Positions 20,512-26,135 of a stretch of 26,135 bases of DNA are shown one piece after another; position 1 is the stretch's first letter, and the number at the start of each line of letters is the position of its first letter. Origin of the DNA: a virus. The position numbers and the translations under genes were made by a program. The notes below the pieces were generated by a model. It searched no databases. It had not been told where the DNA came from and saw nothing but the letters and a program-made list of their open reading frames with translations. Location: positions 1 through 26,135 of IMG/VR virus record IMGVR_UViG_3300028837_000939; one strand, written 5' to 3'.

Positions 20512-21458
20512 CGTCTTGGCACTCTTACCCAAAAGTTTACAATCTGGGGCATCCCGCGATAGCCAATTTATTCCAGGAGCCGGTAATCGTTGAAGAGAAA
20601 ATCGACGGTTCTCAATTCTCGTTCGGTATATTCGAGGAGGGATTGCGGTTCAAGACCAAGAATAAGGAGTTTACGACCGCCAACACCGAACAGATGTTCG
20701 CCCGTGCCGTTGAGTCGGTTCTATTTATTCAACCGGCACTGACTCCCGGATGGACATACCGATGCGAATATCTTCAGAAGCCGCGCCACAACGCCATTAC
20801 CTACAGCAGGGTGCCGCACCTTAATCTGATTCTTTTCGACGTGAATACCGGCGAAGAAACCTACTTGTCCCGGCTGCCAAAACAGGCCGAAGCAGATCGT
20901 CTTGGCCTGGAATGCGTTCCACTTCTATTTTCTGGCATGGTTCCGGGCATCGATCAATTCATGGGCCTGCTCCAGACAGAAAGTATTCTCGGAGGGTCCA
21001 AGATCGAAGGCGTGGTTATCAAGAACTACGCTCGGTTCGGAGTGGACGGCAAGGCCCTGATGGGCAAGCACGTTCAACCATCCCTCCGCGAGGAGAACGC
21101 ACTTGCTCAGAAAGTGTGGGTGGCCCAGAACCGAAAGACCGGGCGGGATGTGATCCAGCGGATTATCGAGACGTACCGAAATGAAGTCCGGTGGGCAAAG
21201 GCAGTCCGGCATCTCCGCGACGATGGACTGCTTGAGAACTCCCCGAGGGACATCCCGGCAGTGCTCAAAGGGGTGTCGTGCGATATTGCCGAGGAGTGCA
21301 AAGAGATGATCCTCGAGGCCTTCTGGAAGTGGGGGTGGCCACAGATCCATCGAGGTGTTACCAAGGGTGTGGCGGATTGGTACAAAAATCAACTGCTTGA
21401 ATCGCAGTTCACAACCACAGAATCCCAAGGAAAGGAGCACACCGAAAAGGCCAAGTGA
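20508..21458 (+). CDS. RNA-ligase-family nucleotidyltransferase (Rnl2-like)
   Basis: 316 residues from ATG 20508, coupled by ATGA to the previous gene. The nucleotidyltransferase signature is present: motif I EEKIDGSQFSF with K31 as the likely adenylated lysine, motif III near YRCEYLQKPRH, and motif IV IEGVVIKNY, with further lysines in ALMGKHV as motif V. Together these fit the RNA ligase / polynucleotide ligase superfamily, size like Rnl2 (about 330). The C-terminal helical part could be the Rnl2-specific domain. It would seal RNA or nicked nucleic acid. No kinase partner is visible here. Confidence 0.82.
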   Translation: MTSWHSYPKVYNLGHPAIANLFQEPVIVEEKIDGSQFSFGIFEEGLRFKTKNKEFTTANTEQMFARAVESVLFIQPALTPGWTYRCEYLQKPRHNAITYSRVPHLNLILFDVNTGEETYLSRLPKQAEADRLGLECVPLLFSGMVPGIDQFMGLLQTESILGGSKIEGVVIKNYARFGVDGKALMGKHVQPSLREENALAQKVWVAQNRKTGRDVIQRIIETYRNEVRWAKAVRHLRDDGLLENSPRDIPAVLKGVSCDIAEECKEMILEAFWKWGWPQIHRGVTKGVADWYKNQLLESQFTTTESQGKEHTEKAK

Positions 21459-21463
21459 ACACG

Positions 21464-21489
21464 GGCGGGGGAGGGCGACTTTCCCCGCC
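21464..21489 (+). promoter_or_regulatory. GC-rich hairpin before the membrane microprotein (element B)
   Basis: GGCGGGG (21464-21470) and CCCCGCC (21483-21489) flank a 12-base loop. It sits between the ligase stop and AAGGAAGGGAG, the ribosome site of the gene at 21514. Loop-to-site pairing is weak here, unlike elements A and C. Confidence 0.5.
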
Positions 21490-21513
21490 ACAGACTAAGG
21501 AAGGGAGACAAGA

Positions 21514-21615
21514 ATGTTAACCGCAATCCTAATCGCAGCCGCACTCATCAACATAGCACTCGCACTCGCCGGAATCGGGCTACACGTGGCCGATGCCCTG
21601 AAGGCAATCGAATAA
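21514..21615 (+). CDS. 33-aa single-span membrane microprotein
   Basis: ATG 21514 has AAGGAAGGGAG upstream. The 33 residues are almost wholly hydrophobic (LTAILIAAALINIALALAGIG) with a short charged tail (LHVADALKAIE), so it is probably one transmembrane helix. It could be a small holin-like, toxin or membrane-modulating peptide. It lies between two GC-rich hairpins. Confidence 0.5.
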   Translation: MLTAILIAAALINIALALAGIGLHVADALKAIE

Positions 21616-21622
21616 TGTGCTG

Positions 21623-21681
21623 GCGGGTCCGGGGCTTACCCTCCCTTTCTACCCGGACCCGCATAATTTTTCTGAAAGGGA
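21623..21681 (+). promoter_or_regulatory. Hairpin/pseudoknot before the 56-aa gene (element C), terminator-like
   Basis: GCGGGTCCGGG (21623-21633) pairs with CCCGGACCCGC (21652-21662), followed by ATAATTTTT, so it resembles an intrinsic terminator. In the loop, TCCCTTTC (21642-21649) is perfectly complementary to GAAAGGGA (21674-21681), part of the next ribosome-binding region. The 11-base spacer makes a pseudoknot feasible. It could switch between termination and blocking of the ribosome site. Confidence 0.6.
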
Positions 21682-21699
21682 CAGGAGGAGAAGGACGCC

Positions 21700-21870
21700 A
21701 TGGCTGGGAATATCACAGCGGACATGCTTGTTGAGAACTTCACGAGACTTGCGACGCAACGCGACCATTTAGTGCGGGAAGTGCGAACCTGGACCGGGAA
21801 TCCGAACTGGCCCGACCCGGCAGATTCAGAGACAACGAAACCAAGAGAGGAGAAAGAAGCCAATGGCTAA
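21700..21870 (+). CDS. 56-aa unknown protein upstream of RecT
   Basis: ATG 21700 with AGGAGGAGAAGG upstream. The 56 residues (MAGNITADMLVENFTRLATQ) form a helical N-terminus (ADMLVENFTRLATQRDHLVREVRTW) and an acidic tail. It overlaps the RecT gene start by 8 bases, so it probably co-regulates or assists recombination. No family is recognised. Confidence 0.6.
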   Translation: MAGNITADMLVENFTRLATQRDHLVREVRTWTGNPNWPDPADSETTKPREEKEANG

Positions 21871-22969
21871 CGAACTGACTGAAAAGAAACCGACGAACGT
21901 CGCCGCATTATTGGGCGCACAATCCACACAGTTGACGATCCGCAACGCCGTAATGAAAGGCGTGGACCCGGAATGGGTAATCAAGATGGGCGTAGTAGCA
22001 TGTAAGCGTAATCAGGACCTTCTGAAATGCACCCCCGACTCGTTTATGCTCTCAATCCTAGACGCTGCCCAATGCGGTTTGGACTGCTCGGGCGCGAACG
22101 GCGAGGGGTACATTGTGCCGTTCGGGAACACGGCAACGTTCATCCCCGGCTACAAGGGGTTCATCAAGGCCATGACGCGGGATAGAATTGTTCTCGCGGT
22201 TGACGCCTACGTGGTTTACGCCAACGAGCACTTCGACCCCCAATACGGAACTGACCCACGAATCGTCCATGTCCCATCCATGGGCAAGCAGAGCGACGAA
22301 GACATTGTGGCGGCCTACGCGGTGGCGACCCTGCCCACCGGGCAAAAGAAATTCGAGGTACTGCGTAGGGATGAACTTGACCACATTCGTAGGGTGGCGA
22401 AGTCCAAGAACATCTGGAATGAATGGTTTGGAGCTCAGTGCAAGAAGTCAGCAATCCGTCGGCTCCACAAGACCATCGGCGCGAGTTCCAAGACGGTCGA
22501 GCGGTTGGAGGAACTGGACAATCGGCAGTACGAATTGAGTAATGCTCAGTCGAAGCCATTCAGCCTCAGCGACTGGACCATCCCAAAAGCAACTCCCGAA
22601 ATGCCACACTACGCGCAAGAGACTACCCCGGAAGATGCCCCTCCGCCGACAAGTGAAGGCAAAGACCCTGACCCTTGGGGGGAAGACCTTCCCAAGATGC
22701 ACCAGAAGAAAGTTGACGCCGAACTCCTGACCTCCCCTCCGCCAGAGCCTACCATCGAGGACGAAGAACTCCCCGAGGGCCACCTTTCGGCAGCGCAAGT
22801 CAAGCGAGCGTTCGCCATCGGCAAGGCTACCGGCTTGGAGTCCAAGATCCTGTCCGAGCGAGTACGCGCCCAGTACGGTATGCCCATCACACACATTCAC
22901 TGGAACAAGTACAAGGCCTTGATCGAATGGATCGAGGCAGGGGCACCGGTCGAAGAGGACATGCCATGA
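21863..22969 (+). CDS. recT: RecT-family single-strand annealing protein
   Basis: 368 residues from ATG 21863 behind GAGGAGAAAGAAGCC. The core is RecT-type: SFMLSILDAAQCGLDCSGANGEGYIVPFG, ATFIPGYKGFIKAMTR, ...WNEWFGAQCKKSAIRRLHK are diagnostic of the phage RecT group, which anneals complementary single strands at recombination intermediates. After residue 240 comes a Pro/Asp/Glu-rich disordered linker (TTPEDAPPPTSEGKDPDPWG). The final 60 residues (LSAAQVKRAFAIGKATGLES, WNKYKALIEWIE) form a small helical domain found at the end of several phage recombination proteins. It overlaps the nuclease gene in ATGA. Confidence 0.9.
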   Translation: MANELTEKKPTNVAALLGAQSTQLTIRNAVMKGVDPEWVIKMGVVACKRNQDLLKCTPDSFMLSILDAAQCGLDCSGANGEGYIVPFGNTATFIPGYKGFIKAMTRDRIVLAVDAYVVYANEHFDPQYGTDPRIVHVPSMGKQSDEDIVAAYAVATLPTGQKKFEVLRRDELDHIRRVAKSKNIWNEWFGAQCKKSAIRRLHKTIGASSKTVERLEELDNRQYELSNAQSKPFSLSDWTIPKATPEMPHYAQETTPEDAPPPTSEGKDPDPWGEDLPKMHQKKVDAELLTSPPPEPTIEDEELPEGHLSAAQVKRAFAIGKATGLESKILSERVRAQYGMPITHIHWNKYKALIEWIEAGAPVEEDMP

Positions 22970-23574
22970 CAGAATTCAGATTCGATCCAGAAAGCCATCT
23001 CTACTACCTGGACGGAAAGATCATTCCCGGCTACTCGGAGATTGCCGCCGAAGTCGGGCTGATCGACGCCAGTTGGTTCACGCCCGAATCGGCGCACCGC
23101 GGAACGGCAGTCCACCAGTTGTGCGCCATGATCGACCGGGGGCAAGAGATACCGGAGCCTATCCCGGAGATCCGAGGATACGTCGAGGCGTGGAAGGCGT
23201 TCTGTGAGCAAGAGGAGGCGCAATGGGAAACCATTGAGGAGCCGACGTATCGGGACATCTATTTGCCATTCGCCTGTACGCCTGACCGATACGGAATTCT
23301 CAAAACATTCGGGCGATCCGTAGTGGAGATCAAGACCGGGGCGGCGCACCCGTCTCACGATCTACAACTTGCCGCACAAGGACTCTGTTTAGGTCGGGAT
23401 GCGACAAGGCTGTGTGTCTACCTATCAAGCACCGGGTCATTCACGGTCCACGTTTCCGACACTCCAGATAGCGATGAAATAGTCTGGGGCGGAGCCGTGG
23501 ACCTGTACTACTGGAAACAGAAGAACAACCTACTTAGAAAGAGAGGGGCAGATGATGGAAACAGCATTGATTGA
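22966..23574 (+). CDS. PD-(D/E)XK exonuclease, partner of RecT
   Basis: 202 residues from ATG 22966 in an ATGA junction with recT. The catalytic pattern is clear: HRGTAVHQL with H50, CTPDRYG with D107, VVEIKTG with E121 and K123, and SHDLQLAAQ with the downstream Gln that closes the RecB-type site. It would process DNA ends to single strands for RecT, like RecE/lambda exonuclease. It is shorter than most and lacks extra domains. The last bases overlap the next gene. Confidence 0.85.
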   Translation: MTEFRFDPESHLYYLDGKIIPGYSEIAAEVGLIDASWFTPESAHRGTAVHQLCAMIDRGQEIPEPIPEIRGYVEAWKAFCEQEEAQWETIEEPTYRDIYLPFACTPDRYGILKTFGRSVVEIKTGAAHPSHDLQLAAQGLCLGRDATRLCVYLSSTGSFTVHVSDTPDSDEIVWGGAVDLYYWKQKNNLLRKRGADDGNSID

Positions 23575-24211
23575 ACGAACGGAGCAAGAGACGGCGTTGG
23601 TCGAGGAGCGTAACTCCCTCGTCGAGCAAGCCAGATCCATGCAGATCGTGGACGATTCGACCTTCGCTGAGGTCGCCGAGTTTGATCGGGCGGTGGCGAG
23701 GTCGATCAAAAAGGTCGAGGAACATTTCAAGCCGATGGAAACGGACGCCAAGCGGAGCCTCAAGACGATCCAAGACAGCAAGAAAGCGGAGATCGAGCCG
23801 CGCAAGGAGGCGCGGGCGCTCGGCAAGAGCAAGATGAACGCCTGGAGCGCGGAGCAGGCAAGGATTCGACAGGCCGAGGTCCTGAAGGCCCAGGAAGAGG
23901 CTCGGTTGGCCGCCGCAATGCAGGCCACGGCCTCTAAAGAAGAACAACACGCCGCCCAGGGTATCGTCAAGGAGACGCAACGGGCCGTAGTCCAGGCCGC
24001 CACAGCCCCGATTGCCCCGAAGATCAAAGGAACCTACACCGTTGATATTTGGAGGGCGACCGTAGTGGACCCGACCCTGATCCCGGACGAATTCATCATC
24101 CGATCTCCGAACATGCCCGCAATTCGAGACTACGCTCGAACCTGGAAGGGCGAGAAACAGATCCCCGGAGTTCTGATCGAGAAGACAATCGACACAAGGA
24201 CAAGGACTTAG
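23552..24211 (+). CDS. Coiled-coil recombination-associated phage protein
   Basis: 219 residues from ATG 23552 (or 23555), overlapping the nuclease gene by about 20 bases. Residues 1-150 are one long coiled coil (KKVEEHFKPMETDAKRSLKT, KEARALGKSKMNAWSAEQAR). The C-terminus (TYTVDIWRATVVDPTLIPDE, QIPGVLIEKT) is a small beta segment ending in the 'ipGV......' pattern of a widespread family found next to RecT/exonuclease genes. Its exact role is unknown. Confidence 0.8.
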   Translation: MMETALIERTEQETALVEERNSLVEQARSMQIVDDSTFAEVAEFDRAVARSIKKVEEHFKPMETDAKRSLKTIQDSKKAEIEPRKEARALGKSKMNAWSAEQARIRQAEVLKAQEEARLAAAMQATASKEEQHAAQGIVKETQRAVVQAATAPIAPKIKGTYTVDIWRATVVDPTLIPDEFIIRSPNMPAIRDYARTWKGEKQIPGVLIEKTIDTRTRT

Positions 24212-24240
24212 CTCTTCTCCTCTCCGAAATGCCGGGACCT

Positions 24241-24277
24241 TGCGGTGTACCGGGGAAGAAAGGTTAACCGCATTTTT
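24241..24277 (+). terminator. Intrinsic terminator/attenuator before the zinc-finger pair
   Basis: TGCGGT (24241-24246) pairs with ACCGCA (24267-24272), with an inner ACC/GGT pairing and an immediate TTTTT (24273-24277). It ends the recombination group; GAGGAGG and the next start follow within 15 bases, so read-through would allow the downstream genes. Confidence 0.6.
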
Positions 24278-24291
24278 GAGGAGGAAATCCC

Positions 24292-24786
24292 GTGAAAACT
24301 GAAGTCGTTGAAAGATATGCATGCGATTTCTGCGGTAAGCGCATGTACGATAGTGGCCTGATGGAACACCATGAGCAGCACTGCACCGCAAATCCAGACC
24401 GAGAATGTGGGATATGCAAAATGTTTACCACTGAACGAAGAGACGTGGCGTCAATCGCAGAGGAGGTCAGGGAAAAGGCCAAGGTAGAATGGACCGGCCC
24501 AGACCCAGACATAGAAAAGTCCTGTGATCTCTTCGGCCCGCCCGAACCTGAGCCTCCAGACATAACAAAAAATGTGTGGTTTTGCGATGCAATACCCACT
24601 GTTAAAGGGATATTGCCAACGCTCGATGAATTACGAGCATGGACTGATGATTGCCCAGCCTGCATGTTGGCGATTCTGAAATTATCAGGGCTTCACAATA
24701 AGAGCATTCTGATAGGCAAGCAGTTCAATTTCAAGAAAGAGCGTTTGCGATTCTTCAAGGAATGGAACGAAAACAGAGATGCGTAA
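24292..24786 (+). CDS. Zinc-finger protein, paralogue 1
   Basis: 164 residues from GTG 24292, GAGGAGG nine bases upstream. The N-terminal module has C11, C14, H26/H27, H30/C31 and then C39/C42, and a CPAC motif lies at residues 121-124. The layout suggests one zinc ribbon/C2H2-type finger plus a second CxxC pair. The N-terminus CDFCGKRMYDSGLMEHHEQH and the C-terminal LAILKLSGLHNKSIL / FKKERLRFFKEW closely match the next gene, so the two are tandem paralogues. A DNA- or RNA-binding regulatory role is likely but unproven. Confidence 0.75.
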   Translation: MKTEVVERYACDFCGKRMYDSGLMEHHEQHCTANPDRECGICKMFTTERRDVASIAEEVREKAKVEWTGPDPDIEKSCDLFGPPEPEPPDITKNVWFCDAIPTVKGILPTLDELRAWTDDCPACMLAILKLSGLHNKSILIGKQFNFKKERLRFFKEWNENRDA

Positions 24787-24812
24787 ACTAACCACCATTC
24801 TAAGGAGCAACC

Positions 24813-25274
24813 ATGAAGAAAACCAAGCTGGTCCAGCAATACGGCTGTGATTTCTGCGGTAAGGTCGGATACTCGGCCTCTTGGATCTCTCGGCACGAGA
24901 AGCACTGTACGATGAACCCGGATCGGGAATGTGGGATGTGCGCTATAATTGGAAATAATCCTCCCGACCTCAGGAAGATCGTTGAGAGGATCAAGGCGCA
25001 AACCGGACCTGTTTTGTGGCGCCCGGATTCCTGTGGTTTCAAGATGCCGTACGTCGACGGTCACTTACCCGAATTGGCAGATATCCGAGACGAGGTAGAG
25101 GGCTGCCCCGCGTGTATCTTGGCTATTCTCCGACAGACTGGGCTGCACCATCCCCCTTTGCTAAACGAGCCATTCTACTATCAAAAAGAGAGGGCGGCGT
25201 TCTATGAGCAGTTAAACGCCGAGATGTGGAAGCGAGAACAAGACGCGGAACGTGAATATCTGAACCGTTCCTAA
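24813..25274 (+). CDS. Zinc-finger protein, paralogue 2
   Basis: 153 residues from ATG 24813, AAGGAG upstream. Cys/His at C12, C15, H28, H31/C32, C40, C43, and C98/C101 (CPAC) align with paralogue 1, as do 'LP.LA.....V..CPAC.LAILR..GLH' and a final 'KER..F' helix. The pair probably arose by duplication and then diverged, most in the loop between the finger and CPAC. It overlaps no neighbour. Confidence 0.75.
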   Translation: MKKTKLVQQYGCDFCGKVGYSASWISRHEKHCTMNPDRECGMCAIIGNNPPDLRKIVERIKAQTGPVLWRPDSCGFKMPYVDGHLPELADIRDEVEGCPACILAILRQTGLHHPPLLNEPFYYQKERAAFYEQLNAEMWKREQDAEREYLNRS

Positions 25275-25298
25275 CCGATAACAAGAGACGGAGTACCC

Positions 25299-26135
25299 AT
25301 GTACCGAATAGTTAAATCTGAACTGTGGACTGACCCAAAGATCCGGGCGTTGACACCGGAAGAGAAGCTGCTTTTCCTCTACTTGGTGACCAATCCCCAG
25401 ACCCACATTTCAGGGATTTATATCCTGCCCAGATATTGTGTCGAGCACGAAACCGGACTAGATCCTGTCAAGGTGGATACCCTATACGATACCCTATCGA
25501 AGGGGTATCTGGCGTTTGAGGACAAGGTTACTCAAGTAGTGTGGGTTGTCAATATGGCAAAACACCAGGGTTCGGGCGACAAAATCAAGAGGGCGACCGA
25601 AGCGCATCTGCAAACCCTTCATAATTCAAGACTTATCGCCGAATTCCTCAAGCGATATCCCAACGTTACATATACCCCTTCGATACCCTATCGATACCCT
25701 ATCGATAGGGGTTCCGACAGAATAGATCAGAATAAGAATAGAAAAGAAGTAGATCTTTTTAAGAGCGAAAAAGAAGGAGCGAAAATCATCTCTGAAGAAC
25801 CTCTTCCCGACCGAGACCCTCACGCGGTCCTCGACAAAGTGATTGCCGTTTTCGAGGAAGCGACGGGTCAGCCGGCGACAGATGACGCCTACCACAACGC
25901 CTTCGACGGTATCAGTGCCTGGCTTGCAGACCCCAAAAAAACGGAGTTGCAGATTCTCGATTCGGCATGGATCTACACCCACCAGAATTGGAGAAATAAC
26001 AAATCAGTCGGCAAGTGGGGATCGGATATCAGCGCGCCTTTGACGGACAAGGACCGGGACAAGATCGAGACCCCTCCGTGGCGCACTCCGGCCGTCCAGG
26101 CGGTGCCGAAGGTGTCCTGCCCGTGTGGGTGGGTG
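25299..26135 (+). CDS. Phage replication initiator (DnaD/O-type), partial at window edge
   Basis: ATG 25299 with CGGAG six bases upstream; 279 codons are open to the window end. Residues 1-90 form the winged-helix N-terminus of phage replication proteins (YRIVKSELWTDPKIRALTPEEKLLFLYLV, ISGIYILP, ...VVWVVNMAKHQGSGDK). Residues about 125-170 are a charged linker encoded by the iteron-like repeats and an A-rich tract. The C-terminus (AVLDKVIAVFEEATGQPATDD, ILDSAWIYTHQNWRNNKSVGKWG) resembles the helicase-loading region of DnaD/DnaB-like phage proteins, and ends with CPCGWV, possibly a zinc site. It would open the phage origin and recruit helicase. Confidence 0.82.
   Translation, partial: MYRIVKSELWTDPKIRALTPEEKLLFLYLVTNPQTHISGIYILPRYCVEHETGLDPVKVDTLYDTLSKGYLAFEDKVTQVVWVVNMAKHQGSGDKIKRATEAHLQTLHNSRLIAEFLKRYPNVTYTPSIPYRYPIDRGSDRIDQNKNRKEVDLFKSEKEGAKIISEEPLPDRDPHAVLDKVIAVFEEATGQPATDDAYHNAFDGISAWLADPKKTELQILDSAWIYTHQNWRNNKSVGKWGSDISAPLTDKDRDKIETPPWRTPAVQAVPKVSCPCGWV
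25475..25509 (+). repeat. Iteron-like cluster 1 in the replication gene
   Basis: GGATACCCTAT (25475) and CGATACCCTAT (25487) are followed by the inverted CGAAGGGGTATC (25498-25509). This inverted element matches ATACCCCTTCG in cluster 2, giving a 14-base inverted repeat between the clusters. Confidence 0.65.
25671..25712 (+). repeat. Iteron-like cluster 2 and likely origin core
   Basis: ATACCCCTTCG, then CGATACCCTAT at 25681 and 25692 (exactly 11 bases apart), then CGATAGGGG at 25703. The repeats encode a YRYPID linker, so the DNA pattern rather than protein structure is likely the constrained feature. It is followed by an A-rich tract. Confidence 0.75.
25720..25790. other. A-rich tract after the iterons (possible DNA unwinding element)
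   Basis: The stretch after cluster 2 (agaataagaatagaaaag, then gatctttttaagagcg) is strongly A-rich within an otherwise GC-balanced genome. It is still coding. Iterons followed by an A-rich unwinding region inside the initiator gene is the arrangement of the lambda origin in gene O. Confidence 0.55.

Overview
This window looks like part of the genome of a tailed double-stranded DNA bacteriophage, probably uncultured. Base composition is moderately GC-rich, genes are small and tightly packed, Shine-Dalgarno sites are AGGAG-like, and several promoters match the sigma70 consensus. Terminase, portal, scaffold, major capsid and several connector-like genes are all present. No tape-measure or tail-sheath gene is visible, and the order portal / scaffold / capsid / connectors / beta-propeller-like protein fits a short-tailed (podovirus-like) layout better than a long-tailed one. 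No integrase, polymerase, lysis cassette, tRNA or CRISPR array is seen here. The host cannot be assigned. Sec signal peptides and a Thr-Pro repeat protein with a 'DTCAEA' start hint at a Gram-negative host with PVC-like secreted proteins, but this is inference only.

Layout. Two divergent transcription units leave a 1.4 kb control region at about 13.4-14.8 kb. Leftward (minus strand, 13.4 kb down to 1) runs a nearly gapless late operon: a small terminase-like remnant, terminase ATPase, an unknown 114-aa gene, terminase nuclease, a secreted Thr-Pro repeat protein, portal, a second secreted protein, scaffold, major capsid, three connector/adaptor-like genes, a 59-aa gene, a large beta-rich tail/hub protein, and a further structural-type gene cut by the window edge. 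Rightward (plus strand, 14.8 kb to the end) runs the early/replication side: a DnaX-like clamp-loader ATPase, a cassette of very small genes separated by a recurring intergenic leader, an excisionase-type HTH protein, a possible ribbon-helix-helix regulator with its own promoter, an RNA-ligase-family enzyme, a RecT annealing protein with a PD-(D/E)XK nuclease, a coiled-coil companion, two paralogous zinc-finger proteins, and a replication initiator that runs off the edge and contains iteron-like repeats.

How the genes work together. The leftward genes build the capsid and package DNA. The rightward genes handle recombination (nuclease plus annealing protein), replication initiation, clamp loading and nucleic-acid repair.

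Most unusual points: (1) the large terminase is split into separate ATPase and nuclease genes with another gene between them; (2) two Sec-signal proteins are embedded in the virion operon; (3) a recurring start-associated leader fills the space from stop codon to start codon in the small-gene cassette; (4) GC-rich intergenic hairpins have loops complementary to the downstream Shine-Dalgarno region; (5) an iteron array plus A-rich tract lies inside the replication gene, as in a lambda-type origin; (6) two promoter/dyad pairs flank the divergent control region.
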